Shown here: in pieces, positions 35,290-45,541 of the stretch
Numbering within the stretch: the stretch's first letter is position 1
Layout of the letters: the number at the start of each line of letters is the position of its first letter
Origin: Naematelia aurantialba
Lineage: Eukaryota > Basidiomycota > Tremellomycetes > Tremellales > Naemateliaceae
Length of the DNA: 64,000 nucleotides
Assembly: GCA_021527695.1 (NCBI GenBank)
Contig: JAKFAO010000003.1
Coordinates: forward strand, 930,001-994,000
Direction of reading: 5' to 3'
Translations under genes and position numbers: made by a program
Notes under the pieces: model-generated
What the model saw: only the letters and a program-made list of their open reading frames with translations
Told to the model about the DNA's origin: nothing
Database searches by the model: none

Positions 35290-36659
35290 ATGAGGATCCA
35301 TCCATTGCCAGAGATAGACGAAGCGTCTTGTATTCAAGCACTGCAGCAACTAGTTCAGATCAAGTCGTACAGTCGCACAGATGGTGAAATCCAAGCAACG
35401 AATCACATGGCGGCGGAGATGCGAGCCATTGGCCTGAATGCGTCGGCCTATCCATTCGACGGCGGTGAACGGCAGAATGCGGTGGGTGTTTGGAAAGGCT
35501 CGGGCGGCGGCAGGTCCTTGCTGTTCAACGGCCATGTCGACACCAACCCAGTCACCGAGGGTTGGACTGTCGACCCCTGGTCCGGGCTCGTTCGTGACGG
35601 GATGATTTACGGCATCGGAGTGTCCAATATGAGTATGTCTGTCCTTATCATGCTGCGTGGACATTGAAGGGTTGTAGAGTCGGGCTGTGCGGCCTATTTC
35701 TGTGCCGTCAAGACCCTCAAAGAGGCAGGTTGGCAGCCAAGGGGAGATGTCATCTTGACCTACGCCGTTGGGGAGCTCCAAGGCGGCGTCGGTACGGCCG
35801 CCATGATCGATCAGGGGTTGTGCCAGGCAGATTACTTTGTCAATTGCGAGCCTACCGACCTCAAAGCGATCACAATGCACGCCGAAAGTGTGATTTATCG
35901 CATTCAGCTAACCGGAGTTACACGGCAGTGAGTCATCCCATTCCTCTCAAGCAGGTGCTCAAGGAGCAGTATGAGCAAGCGGGAAGAAGCGACCGATGTT
36001 TTGCTGGCTGCTTCTGACTTGATCCCTCGTATTGACGCTATCATTTTCCCCAATGCGAGAAATGCCGACGTTCGCGCTTGCAACCGGTGTCATGTCGGTA
36101 CGATGCGGGCGGGCCTCGGCCAGGAAATGGTCGAATGGCGGCCACCCCAAGTCGCAGACTTTGCTGTCTTGACGGGGTCTGCGTAAGCCTGCGTGGTGGC
36201 CATAAAACTGACCTCTCCAGGCGGATAGGGCCTGGGCAGACAAACGAGGACGTCATGCTCGCTCTGAGGCAAGCGTGTGAGGACACGGCACGCCAGTTTT
36301 CAGACTTGCAGTACAAAGTCACCCAGGACGAAATCATGGTCATGCCCTCCTTCGAGGTGGCCAAAGACGCCTTCATTGTCCGCGAATTGAACACGGCGTA
36401 TACCTCTGTGCGGCCTGACGAGGTGCAACCCACCGGTGCACTCGAGCCGCAATGCTTTTATGGCTCAGATGCTGGGCATCTGTACAAGAAGCTAAAGTTG
36501 GAAGGGATCGTGTGTGGGCCGGGAGGCAAGTACAATACCATGCCGGATGAGCGCGTAGAGGTGAGTCTTCAAACGCTCGTCGCGCTGATAAGGTAGCTCC
36601 GAGACTACCTCGACTGTGTTAGGATGTTTATCCGCCTCATCATGAAAGTCTGCGGGTGA
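35290..36659 (+). CDS. M20-family metallopeptidase/deacylase (ArgE/DapE-like)
   Basis: A predicted zinc-dependent amide hydrolase. The N-terminus reads LPEIDEASCIQALQQLV and IKSYSRTDGE. The first metal motif is LLFNGHVDTNPVTEGW, with His and Asp ligands. The position normally held by the bridging Asp reads YGIGVSNMKSGCAA, with Asn instead of Asp. The catalytic Glu is in YAVGELQGGVGTAAM, followed by YFVNCEPTDL. The lid region has RIGPGQTNEDVMLALRQ. The C-terminal metal region is GSDAGHLYKKLKLEGIVC and PGGKYNTMPDERVE. A last 43-nt intron joins to LRDYLDCVRMFIRLIMKVCG and TGA 36657-36659. Introns also lie near 35634-35678, 35929 and 36185. It is divergent from the allantoate-permease-type transporter, which suggests a shared substrate pathway. 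Confidence 0.83.
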
Positions 36660-36683
36660 TCATGCATGGTCTGTCTCGGGCGC

Positions 36684-37001
36684 CTACTGCTTCCTGTACG
36701 GATGAGCTTTTGTCCAGTGCTCGGCAATCTCCTCACGAGTGGCAAACCACACCCCCTCGTGCTTCTGAGCGTGTTCTATAAACTTGCGCAGACCCGCGAG
36801 TCGTCCTGGCCTCCCGACCAACCTCGCATGCAATCCAATGGACATCGTCTTCGGCGACCCTGCTTGCCCTTCTCGGTACAACTCGTCAAAGCAGCCAATG
36901 AGGTAATTGGAAGAGTTTTCCGGCGTCAGCCAGGCGTTGTAATTGCCGTCTTTGTAGTCGTTGGTATCGAGGCTGAGGTGATCAGTCCTCGTTTCTCCCA
37001 T
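36684..37001 (-). pseudogene. C-terminal fragment of a PuuE-type polysaccharide deacetylase gene
   Basis: The open frame encodes LSLDTNDYKDGNYNAWL, then IGCFDELYREGQAGSPKTMS, IGLHARLVGRPGRLAGL and KHEGVWFATREEIAEHW. This matches the C-terminal third of the two deacetylase-family genes at 39360-40710 and 41078-42530. The NodB catalytic core is absent upstream: the bases at 37002-37150 on the minus strand hit stops and show only a weak VNDDKPRDL stretch. It is best read as a truncated third copy, although expression as a short protein cannot be excluded. Confidence 0.7.
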
Positions 37002-37558
37002 GTAAGAGGCGGTACAGACGCATAGGGGCCTTCAGGTCGCGTGGCTTGTCATCGTTGACAGAAGAGGAGCATGAGGGCAAGGAGGACAAGAGTGTGGAAC
37101 CAGCAAAAGTCATAGAACTATAGACAGCCTTTCGAAAACCCCACAGGTAACTCACTCTTCTCGTTGTTCAAACATTTTCCCTGCTTGACTGCAACATGTG
37201 CTTTCATGCATCAACTATGATAGTCTCCCTTGGCTTTTCACAGGAGCTTCGCAATCCAGCGAGTCATTCTTTGTGCTGTTACAGTTTACTGGATTAGTGT
37301 CGCAAGGGGACATGGAGCAACAAATTGTGGGGAATTCCCGTATTGGCTGAAACACGAGACATTGCTTGGGCTTCAGTTTGGGAAGTCATAATCCAGCCAG
37401 CGGAGCGATCAGTGAGAGACAATATGCCAGCACTCAACTGCACTTGGTCGTTCGGCAGTGTACATCGCACGGACATGTTCACAGAGGCTGTCCAAACGCA
37501 TCGATTGCGTCTCTTCACGGTTTCGCTATACATGGGCAGACTACAGGCACCTTGATGC
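37002..37558. other. intergenic, no gene seen
   Basis: Contains the degraded upstream flank of the deacetylase fragment and the 3' flank of the F-box-like gene. No supported coding sequence. Confidence 0.5.
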
Positions 37559-38908
37559 TCAAAGGGCAGCGCGTTTGGTGAAGATGGATAGGTCGGGCAC
37601 AACATCATCATCTATGTATCGCTGCACCTCGGTGTCGGGGGTCGGGTCGTCTGTGCTAAAATGTTCCTTAGCCCAGGCCCGTGCAAATCTGGCACGGTCG
37701 TCCCCCTCGTTGGGCCTGATGAGGATTGACTTGATGAGAGGGCTCACCAAGGCTGCCGGTCAGTCTGGATACCACGTGAGTCGGGCTCACCTGCATCCAT
37801 CAACGGCATGGGACCAGCTAGCAAGCGTATATCCTGCCTGGATGACGGAGACGATTCGTCCTCCACGAGGCTGAAGCCGGGGGGCGCTCTCGGATTGCCT
37901 TGCTTGTCCTGCATGAGCATCTCGGGACAGTTGTACAAATCCTGCCGTTTGGCGTGCCAATGCCACAGACTGGTCCACGACGAATGCCACAAACTCGACT
38001 CCTGGATGCCCTCGACCGTCTTATGCGTCAACGAGAAGTAAAACCCAAATGGATCCTCCACGCGTTCGGGGCGACTATCCCCTGTACGTAGGACGATGCC
38101 TTCGCACAAGGCAACGAGAAGTCTGTCACTCGCAGCCGGTTTCAAGACGCTGCTGTTAGTTTGCTCGTCACCCGCTTTACTTCGCTCTTCGTCCTCGGCA
38201 CCCTGGTCGTGGTCTTGGCCTTGGCCGTCATCATTCTCGCCGTCCTCGGCGTCTCCGTCCTCGTCATACTCGCTCTCGGCCTCTGAAGCTTCCCAGTAGT
38301 CGTCCTGGGCCTGCTCGTCTGGATACTCGACTAATTCTTGAAGAGAGAGTCGTTGCAGCGTGTTGGCGCTTGTAACCACCTCCAGTAGGCTGAAGGGTAC
38401 AGTCGCAGAGGCGAACGGCGGAAGACCGAGATGCTCTACTTGCTGCAAAAGTGGAGTTAGGACCAATTGGAACGGCCTCACTTGCTGAGACATGAGTTGT
38501 GTCAGCTGTGGTTCTCAACCTATCGCTTGGAGACGTCACCTTGGTTCTTTCCGACGCCCATTGACGGATTGCGCCGCTGGTGAGGGTTAGCGACGTTATC
38601 CCGCTGAACTTCAGTAAGAAGAGAGTATCAGAGAGGTTGCCCAGTGTCAAGTGCCGGACGGAACCTGCACTCGCAAGTTCCTCCACCAGTTCGTGCGACG
38701 GCTGTTCCGAGCGGTCAAGGCGGAGGCCCCTAAACACCCTTCGTCGGAGGCGAAGACTGTTCGCTTTGCAAGTGAGGCTCAGGCTTTTTATATCGGGCGC
38801 ACCCAGACCGTCCACTATACATTGCAGTACATCGTCTGGGCGTGTTGACAGCGTATCATTACTCTTTGATGCGGAAAGCCCGGGGGACTCATTCACGATG
38901 GACGACAT
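37559..38908 (-). CDS. F-box/leucine-rich-repeat-like protein
   Basis: Probably an SCF-type adaptor or related fungal protein; substrate unknown. The N-terminus after MSSIVNESPGLS reads STRPDDVLQCIVDGLG and DIKSLSLTCKANSLRLRRRVF, the look of an F-box. Leucine-rich stretches follow (GSVRHLTLGNLSDTLFLLKF, then ITSLTLTSGAIRQWA). An intron near 38485-38545 joins ERTK to QVRPFQLVLTPLLQQVEHL. The middle has an acidic run of about 45 residues (YDEDGDAEDGENDDGQGQD). The C-terminus contains FYFSLTHKTVEGIQESSLWH and, after a short intron near 37750-37790, LVSPLIKSILIRPNEGDD. The call rests on a fuzzy F-box and LRR pattern and could be a lineage-specific protein. Confidence 0.55.
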
Positions 38909-39359
38909 CCTGATTTGTGATCCTAAAGAAGATTCCGACAATGCTTGCAAGGTGATAGGAGGATCACGCAGGAGAGAATACGAATGGGGTCCTAGGTCGA
39001 GGCCTGTTATACGACGCGAGGGGCTTCGTTTTGGCTGAAGCGCTCTGCTTTGACATGAGAGAAGTCTAGCCCAACGACAAAGGGTGCGTGGACAAAGGCG
39101 GTCGGTCATGACGCGCCGTGCAGTACAGAATGTGGCAAGGCGGCTGTTGACATCATAGCGCCCACGACCTCCCATTGACCGTTGCTCGATTTGAGCGGCT
39201 CCTGCATGCCATGCAGGCTCTCAGACTGTTGAACAATATATCTGAAACAGTCCTGCATTCGCCAAAGACGACCCAAAAGCTGTTTGCCTGCAGAATCACC
39301 TGAAAGGTCTTCAACCTCTAGCCCAAACACAACCTTCTACTCCTGCAGTCGTACGCCAC
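38909..39359. other. intergenic, upstream of F-box-like gene
   Basis: A minus-strand open stretch at 39106-39330 (GRLWRMQDCFRYIVQQSES) reads like helical protein but has no start, splice partners or homology that I can recognise. It may be a gene remnant or chance. Confidence 0.35.
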
Positions 39360-40710
39360 TTATTTGGAAGGCACGAACTTGACATCGGGAACCACCGGTG
39401 TCTGACCGAATGCCTTTTCCGCATCGTACGGAATGACCGAAGCAAAGTGCTTGGCGATCGCGTCTCGTCGGGCCACCCAGACCCCAGGGACGGTTTTGAT
39501 GTACTCGAGGAACCTAGCGCGTATCAGCATGTGAATGATGCCTTGCCTGTGGTTTCCGCGGTGCAACGCAGAGCGGCGGGAACGTACTTCTCAAAGTGGT
39601 ACATGCGCGCAGCTCGGCCGATGATGTGCGGGTGCAGGATAACGGTCATCATCTTCGGCTCCCCTTCGACGCCCTCTTCGTATAGGCACTCGAAGGTGTC
39701 CATCTGGGGTGCGTCAGCTGGTGCGTATAATTCCGCTGCATGAAATGCGACGACTGACCAAGTGGTCGTAGTAGTCCTTCGGTGATCCGTATCCCTTGCC
39801 CTTGATATTGAACTTCAGGTCGCTCACATCGCTAGTAGGCTCAGCTTCCGAGCCCAAACTGAAAGCAGGCTAGGATGAGACTCACTAGGAGAAAGGTAGC
39901 ATCAAGAGACCATTCTTGTCACCTTCCAGAGGTGACTTGGTCCAGAAGGGGATATCGTCACTGCAGGAATCCGAGGAGTAGAGGAGGGGAAGACCCTTGT
40001 CGGCCATGGCTTGGGCGTAGAGTCGGATAGTAGCATTCGATCGTCGGTCGGCAAACCAGCCTAGTGATCGTTCAGTTTCTGCGACCTGTCTAAGCACGCT
40101 ACAGGACACGCACCGTTCGGGATCGTCTTATCGCCAGTGAGCTCATGTAGCTGGTCGATAGATTCTCGAATCATCTGGTCCTCCACCTCGGGAGCGACAT
40201 CCATGTAGTTGATCCATCTTTTACCTCCGAGGGTGATCTCGGCCCCCGAGTCGACAATGGCTTTTGTCCAGTACGGTGCCTTCTCGAGTGCGCGGGTGTC
40301 TACGAGCATCAGAAGCGATTTCTGCCAGTCAACAAAGCTACTGACAGACGTTCCAGGTGACCGGCAAGTCCAATCTGCAGGAATTGAGCGGGATTCTTTT
40401 GATGCAAACGCAGGTCTCACCGCTTGAACAGCTCGATCAGCCTCGGTACCCCCATTCGGGTCCCGTATTCATATTGGTTCTCCACCAGATCGTCCTTCTT
40501 GTGGGATAAAGGTCCGCCGGTCGGCAGCTCGACGAGATAGTGATCAAAGGTGTCGTCCCCCTCTTCGATGGACAGCTCTGATCCGACGTTGTACTGGACG
40601 ATGAAATTGATGGCTATCTTGGCGTCGTTGGGCCACTTGGGATCCGGAGTGTGGTATCCGTACCCGACGAACTCTCGCTCGAGTGTAAAGTCGCTCAAGT
40701 CAACGGTCAT
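39360..40710 (-). CDS. polysaccharide deacetylase-family (PuuE/allantoinase-like) protein, altered active site
   Basis: The start MTVDLSDFTLEREFVGYG leads into PKWPNDAKIAINFIVQY and the region that in active paralogues carries an acidic NYEEG motif. Here it reads QYNVGSELSIEEGDD. QYEYGTRMGVPRLIELFKR is well conserved. The metal-binding H-x-x-x-H block that reads GHEIACHGNRW in the neighbour at 41078 here reads GAEITLGGKRWINYMD, so two conserved His positions are Ala and Gly. The rest of the fold is intact: ADKGLPLLYSSDSCSDDIPFW, LLMLPFSDVSDLKFNIKG, GYGSPKDYYDHLMDTFECL and KMMTVILHPHIIGRAARM. There are five or so introns. It may be a pseudoenzyme or have a different metal set. Confidence 0.8.
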
Positions 40711-41077
40711 GGTGAGGAGCTGGCGCGGGAGGATATGTGAGCTGGGAATTGAGTGTGATGAGGGCTATTGGGGTGCGATGAGGGTTATCGTGTGCTCTGT
40801 GATGGCTGCAGAGTCGTCTTTTGTGGGGTAGAATCGTCGAGAGAGAGAGAGAGAGAGGGAGAGAGAGCAGATGTCTAGTTTGTAATCGTGTCGCCAGCGG
40901 CAAGGCTTCCGAGAATTTAAACAATCCTTATCGCGGAAGGGTTTCCGATGCAGCCTTCGGAATCGACTGCCGGATGCGTCCCAGCCCATAGATGTCGCCC
41001 TTGTCCTCGATACTTTTCCTACTCCTCAACCAGCCGCTTCTTCCTCGTATTCATCTCAACCACAAAGGTCCTGCACG
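40711..41077. promoter_or_regulatory. divergent promoter of the two deacetylase-family genes
   Basis: A 367-bp region containing a GA microsatellite (40839-40868) and a GATAAG site on the minus strand (CTTATC at 40927-40932). GATA factors mediate nitrogen regulation in fungi. One site alone is weak evidence. Confidence 0.45.
40839..40868. repeat. (GA)n microsatellite
   Basis: A nearly pure GA run with two GGGA interruptions, located in the shared promoter of the deacetylase-family pair. Confidence 0.85.
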
Positions 41078-42530
41078 ATGAGTTTGTCTGGCGGAGACCA
41101 GTACCTGTATGTGCCGGACCGGGATTATGTCGGTCACGGTTTTGAGCAGCCTCAGGACTGCTGGCCCAATGGTGCGGTGAACCTTTGACCTCCAGACTGC
41201 AGAAAGCTGACGAGCTTGGATAGGTGCCAAGATTGCCGTCAGCTTTGTGCTGAACTGTGAGTGCACACGATCCTCGATGGGATTCTGCTGAACTCCGAGC
41301 AGACGAGGAGGGCGGCGAGTCGACCCTGTGGAACGGCGACGACAAGTCCATCGGGGGCCTGCACGAGCTGTTCTCTGATCGAGAGCCTGTCACTGGCCGA
41401 CGAGACTTTTTGGTCGAGAGTCAGGTGGGTTGCAGCTCCGTGTGTGACGAATCCAAGCGAAGCGGCTGATCACGCCGCCATTGCCATTCCAGTACGAGTA
41501 TGGTATCCGACAGGGTCTCCCACGACTCATGAAGCTCTTCGACAAGTTTGGCTACAAGTTTACGCTTTGGATGGTCGCTCGCTCTGCCGAGGTTACTGGT
41601 TTCTACCCGAAACTGCTGGCGGACAAGGGTCACGAGGTGAGTGGCTGTTTGCGTCTGCTTTCCTCTTTATGCTGTGTTTCCTCCAACATCAGAGCTGCCA
41701 TACTGAGGTTGCCCAGATCGCTTGCCATGGTAACCGGTGGACTATCCCAGGCGAGAGTTACGAGGAGGCCAAGTGGCATATCAACACCTCTTTCGACCGG
41801 CTGCAGAAGGCTACCGGGGTGAAGACGGCCCCAACCGCGTGGTTCATGGCCAACTCGACGCTCGACACCAAGCTCGCCCGGGCAGAGGTACGTCGTGCTC
41901 CTTAACCCTAACCCGATGGTGTCGAATTCTGATCGCCGTCCAGGTCCACAAGGAACGGGGTATCCCCCTCGTCTACCACTCTGACTGCTACGGTGCCGAC
42001 ACGCCATACTACATCCAGGACCCGCTGGTAGTCAAGGGCGAAGAGGACAACGGATTACTTTGCGTACCTTACAGCTTGTGCGTAGTTGCCCACTCCTCCT
42101 CTGGACGATCATCCCTGACGGACTCGGCAGGGTCAACAATGACGTCGTCTTTATGGCCACCGGCAATCACGGTGTTGGCAAGGCCAACGAATTCTTCGAG
42201 CTCCTCAAAGCCGACTTTGACTATCTCTACGCCGAGGGACAGCGAGGCTACCCAAAGATGATGTGCGTTTATCGCACCTTCTCTCATCAGTGCCTCCTGT
42301 TTTCGGCAAGCATGCGCTGACTGCGATTCAGGACGATTGCAATGCACAGCCGAGTGCTCGGCAAGCCAGGTCGCATAATGGCTATCAAGCGCTTCTTGGA
42401 GTACATCTCCAAGAAACCGGACGTCTGGGTCTGCACGAGGCAGGAAATCGCCAACCAGTGGCGCAAAAAGTACCCGTACGAGAACGAGGGCATGACTGCT
42501 GCGCTGCACGCAAATGTCCACAAGTACTAG
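41078..42530 (+). CDS. polysaccharide deacetylase-family (PuuE/allantoinase-like) hydrolase
   Basis: A predicted metal-dependent C-N hydrolase with the NodB fold. Family members include bacterial PuuE allantoinase and chitin-oligosaccharide deacetylases. The start MSLSGGDQYLYVPDRD is followed by WPNGAKIAVSFVLN. An intron near 41256-41301 joins to YEEGGESTLWNGDD. Then QYEYGIRQGLPRLMKLFDKF and TLWMVARSAEVTGFYPKLL lead to the metal block GHEIACHGNRWTIPGESYEE, with the conserved His residues kept. WFMANSTLDTKLARAEVHKE, LVYHSDCYGADTPYYIQDP and MMTIAMHSRVLGKPGRIMAI follow. The end is RKKYPYENEG...HKY. About six short introns were placed by frame. The likely active member of a duplicated family here. 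Confidence 0.87.
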
Positions 42531-43157
42531 AGGTCGAGTGTACGTCGTAAGGTCAGTAGAAGATTCCGGATGCATGGTCTTTTGAGCAATCGTCATGCCT
42601 CTCATCCTCTCTACCAAGGCGACCTGGTAGCTGTCTCTCTCGTCTCGCCATGGAGTAGATGGACACTTGCGAGCTCACTGGAGATTCACGGTGACCGATG
42701 AGAAGCCCGCGGTGCAACAACTCAAGGAGATCTATGCAAAGGGTTTGAAAGTGGCCAATTCATGTCTTGATATCGTCTTGTACATTTTATAGTACTGTAT
42801 CATCTTCTCTGCCTGGGCCCAAATTACCAAGGCGTGTATCCGCTCGAGGCTTGGCGAGGAAGACGATGCGACGTCGACAACTTCGCATCGTATATGACCA
42901 TCAACTATTGGGCAGAGGTAGCAGTTCAGAGAGGATTGTGTACCAAGAACACGAGTGTCAGTCACAATAGCTCTTCATCTAGAGTATACATCTCACATGC
43001 TACCCTCGCCAACGTGCCCGTCGAAGTGTTCTTTGTAAATTACTCTCGACATAGGCGCCGGTCGCGTACCTCTGGCATCCACATTGCGACATAGGCAGTC
43101 TTTCCTCTGCTTGGCAATATCAACACCCCCCTGGCTCAAGCCAGAGAGAACGTCCGG
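42531..43157. other. intergenic, convergent 3' ends
   Basis: Lies between the 3' ends of the deacetylase-family gene (+) and the second MFS gene (-). No gene is supported. Confidence 0.5.
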
Positions 43158-45541
43158 CTAGAACATTTGTCGATCGCGCATCTCCACCGGCAAGAATACC
43201 ATGACGAAACTCGAGAACCAAATACCGCCGGCCGCCAACCAGAGGATACCAGAACTGTTGGTGGCGAGATAGTGTTGGCCTATACCCCATGTCAGCTTCA
43301 GATAAATTTTATGAATCAGGGGCGTTGCGCGGACTTGCCAGCGAATGGGGCAACAATGCCTGCGATACGACCGAGGCACGAGAGCATGCCGCTAGCACTG
43401 CCTCGATAAGCTGTGTCAAATAGCTCTGGCGCCGAGGCATATAACACAGCGTTGAAGTACTTGTTCCGTCAGCTCGAATTTTGATTGTGATGAAACACAT
43501 TGTGGCTGTGGCGAAAGAGGAGGTTGCGGAAGGTGACTCACAGTCTGCATGACATACTCCAAAGCGTTCAGGCCAACATACCCCGCCGTCGTGCGCACCT
43601 GGGTGTACATGGCCATCGAAAGTCCCTGCATCGCAGCCGAGAAGACGAGCGACCACTTGCGACCCACGAGTGGGAGTTGGATGGAAGCCAGCGCCAAGAC
43701 TGCACCAATGATACCCGGCAGGTAAATGTACACGTATTGTCTGTATGTGTCGGTCACTGTGCCGCTACCTTTGGAGATGTTGTTGCGGAGAAGGATCAAA
43801 GCCAGAAAAGAGCCCGCTAAATTGAAGCTAAAGAAGTCCCCCGGGAAAGAGGTCAGCAGTCGTCTTCGATGTTTGCCCACGCGCCAAGGGAGACGACGAC
43901 GATCAATGGGTATACCGAGTCACGTACCATGTAAGCGAGTGCAAGGAGGAGGAAGATGATCAGCTGGAGCTTGTTGGTTAGCATCGTCTTGAGGTGTTTA
44001 ATGCCCAGGACCGTGGCATGGATCATCTGGTGCTTGGGTTTGGCTCCATGACCGACGGGCGCACTATCCTGCGAGAGACTAGAGTCGATCTCGGCAAAGT
44101 GCTCGACCGTGAGGACAGGTGCCGGCGCGTTGTTGAACTGGGCGATTCGATGCAAAACGTCAATTGCTTCCTGCTCCCGGCCCATACTTAGCAGGAATTT
44201 AGGAGACTCGTGAAACGTAAAGACAAAGTAGCGCAGGAAGAAGACGGCGAGCGTCATACAACCCAGAATGATGACGAGGTACCGCCACCCCATGTTGCTG
44301 GACACCGAGCAGCATGCCTCTCCGGCAGCGACGGCGTGGCACGATGGGAGTCCGGTGGCGCATCGGTATCTAGCTGCGGTACCGTACGCGACCGCCGAAG
44401 CGACGACGACACCAACTGGTTGCCACATGGAGAGCAGCGCCACGAGGAAGCGGCGGTTCTGAGGGAGGAACTCGAGAGCGATCGTGGCGTCGATGGGAAT
44501 ATTTCCACCAAGTCCTATCGATGATAGAAAGTAGATACCGCAGACGGCGGGGTAGTTATACTTGGGTGCAGCCTGCAGGATAATGAGCGACTGGGGCGAG
44601 ACAAGTGCAGTCCGGCAGAGAGGAGCCATGATGAGCGCAAACAGAGTGCAAATTAAGTTGTAAGAAATGAAAGAATTGGAGCAGTTGAGCGACATCCAAG
44701 GTCGGGAAGGTAAGAAATGTGACTCACAAGCAGCATACCAAATATCGACGTGATCAGACAAGTCAGGTTGAATGCCCATCTCCTCCCGATGACGTCCACC
44801 AGCAGACCAAAGCCGAGTGCGCCAACCCTGATCACGATCAGCTGGTTGCGGCTGCCGCCGTGCCAGCAGGTTAGCCTGTACTTACGCCAGACCAGCGTTG
44901 GAGCAGGAGAAAATGACTCCCCTGAGCATGGTAAGCACATATACTTGGGAAAGTTGACGGATAGTGCTGGGTGCAAGAAGACCAACTGAGAGCTCTCGGG
45001 AACACCCATCTCCTGGCTGCAAAGGTGAGCACTGCCTCGAGACGGTTGTACCAACTCACTACATGGCGCTGACCATGAGACTGACACCTTGCGCCCATGC
45101 TACGACGCGTCAGATTAAAGCTTTATGGGACGACAGCATAATCACCCAGATCGAGAAAGTATCCAAAGCCTGTGAAAATCAGCCGCCTGTGATTGTCTGT
45201 CGGGAAATAACAGCGCACCCGTCAAGAACCAGATGCAGATCTGATACCTGCCCATACCAAAGTTGTCGGTCTCGCTGTCGCAGGAGCCTCAGCACGACCA
45301 CAGACCGTGCCGAGAAGAAGCAAGCAACTTACGCATTGATCAGCGCTGCTTTGCGTTCAAACGAGGTGAGTGGGTTGGCGGCACGCCCCTTGAAGATGGT
45401 GCCAAAGGAGAGGTCGGTGACCGACGCGATGGCGACTTTAGAGTGCAGCACCGGGTTGTGGAGGTCTGCGCCCTTCTCTGCGTCGGTACGGGGGACCCTT
45501 GGGGGTTGGTAGTCTTTCGCTTCCTGGCTCATTTGTGACAT
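43158..45541 (-). CDS. MFS transporter, SVOP/sugar-porter-like
   Basis: A 12-helix transporter with an N-terminal cytoplasmic stretch (MSQMSQEAKDYQPPRV, then FGTIFKGRAANPLTSFE). After introns it reads MGRYQICIWFLTG and LAVGALGFGLLVDVIGRRW, the G-x-L-x-D-x-x-GRR loop 2-3 signature. YFLSSIGLGGNIPIDATIAL, EFLPQNRRFLVALLSMWQP and GWRYLVIILGCMTLAVFFL follow, with FTFHESPKFLLSMGREQEA being the SV2/SVOP-type central motif. The second half includes NLAGSFLALILLRNN, VYIYLPGIIGAVLALAS and GLNALEYVMQT. The final exons are ELFDTAYRGSASGMLSCLGRI and a C-terminus at FLPVEMRDRQMF. A large lumenal loop with several cysteines (CATGLPSCHAVAAGEACCS) is notable. Substrate unknown; its place beside the hydrolase cluster suggests a nutrient. 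Confidence 0.82.
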
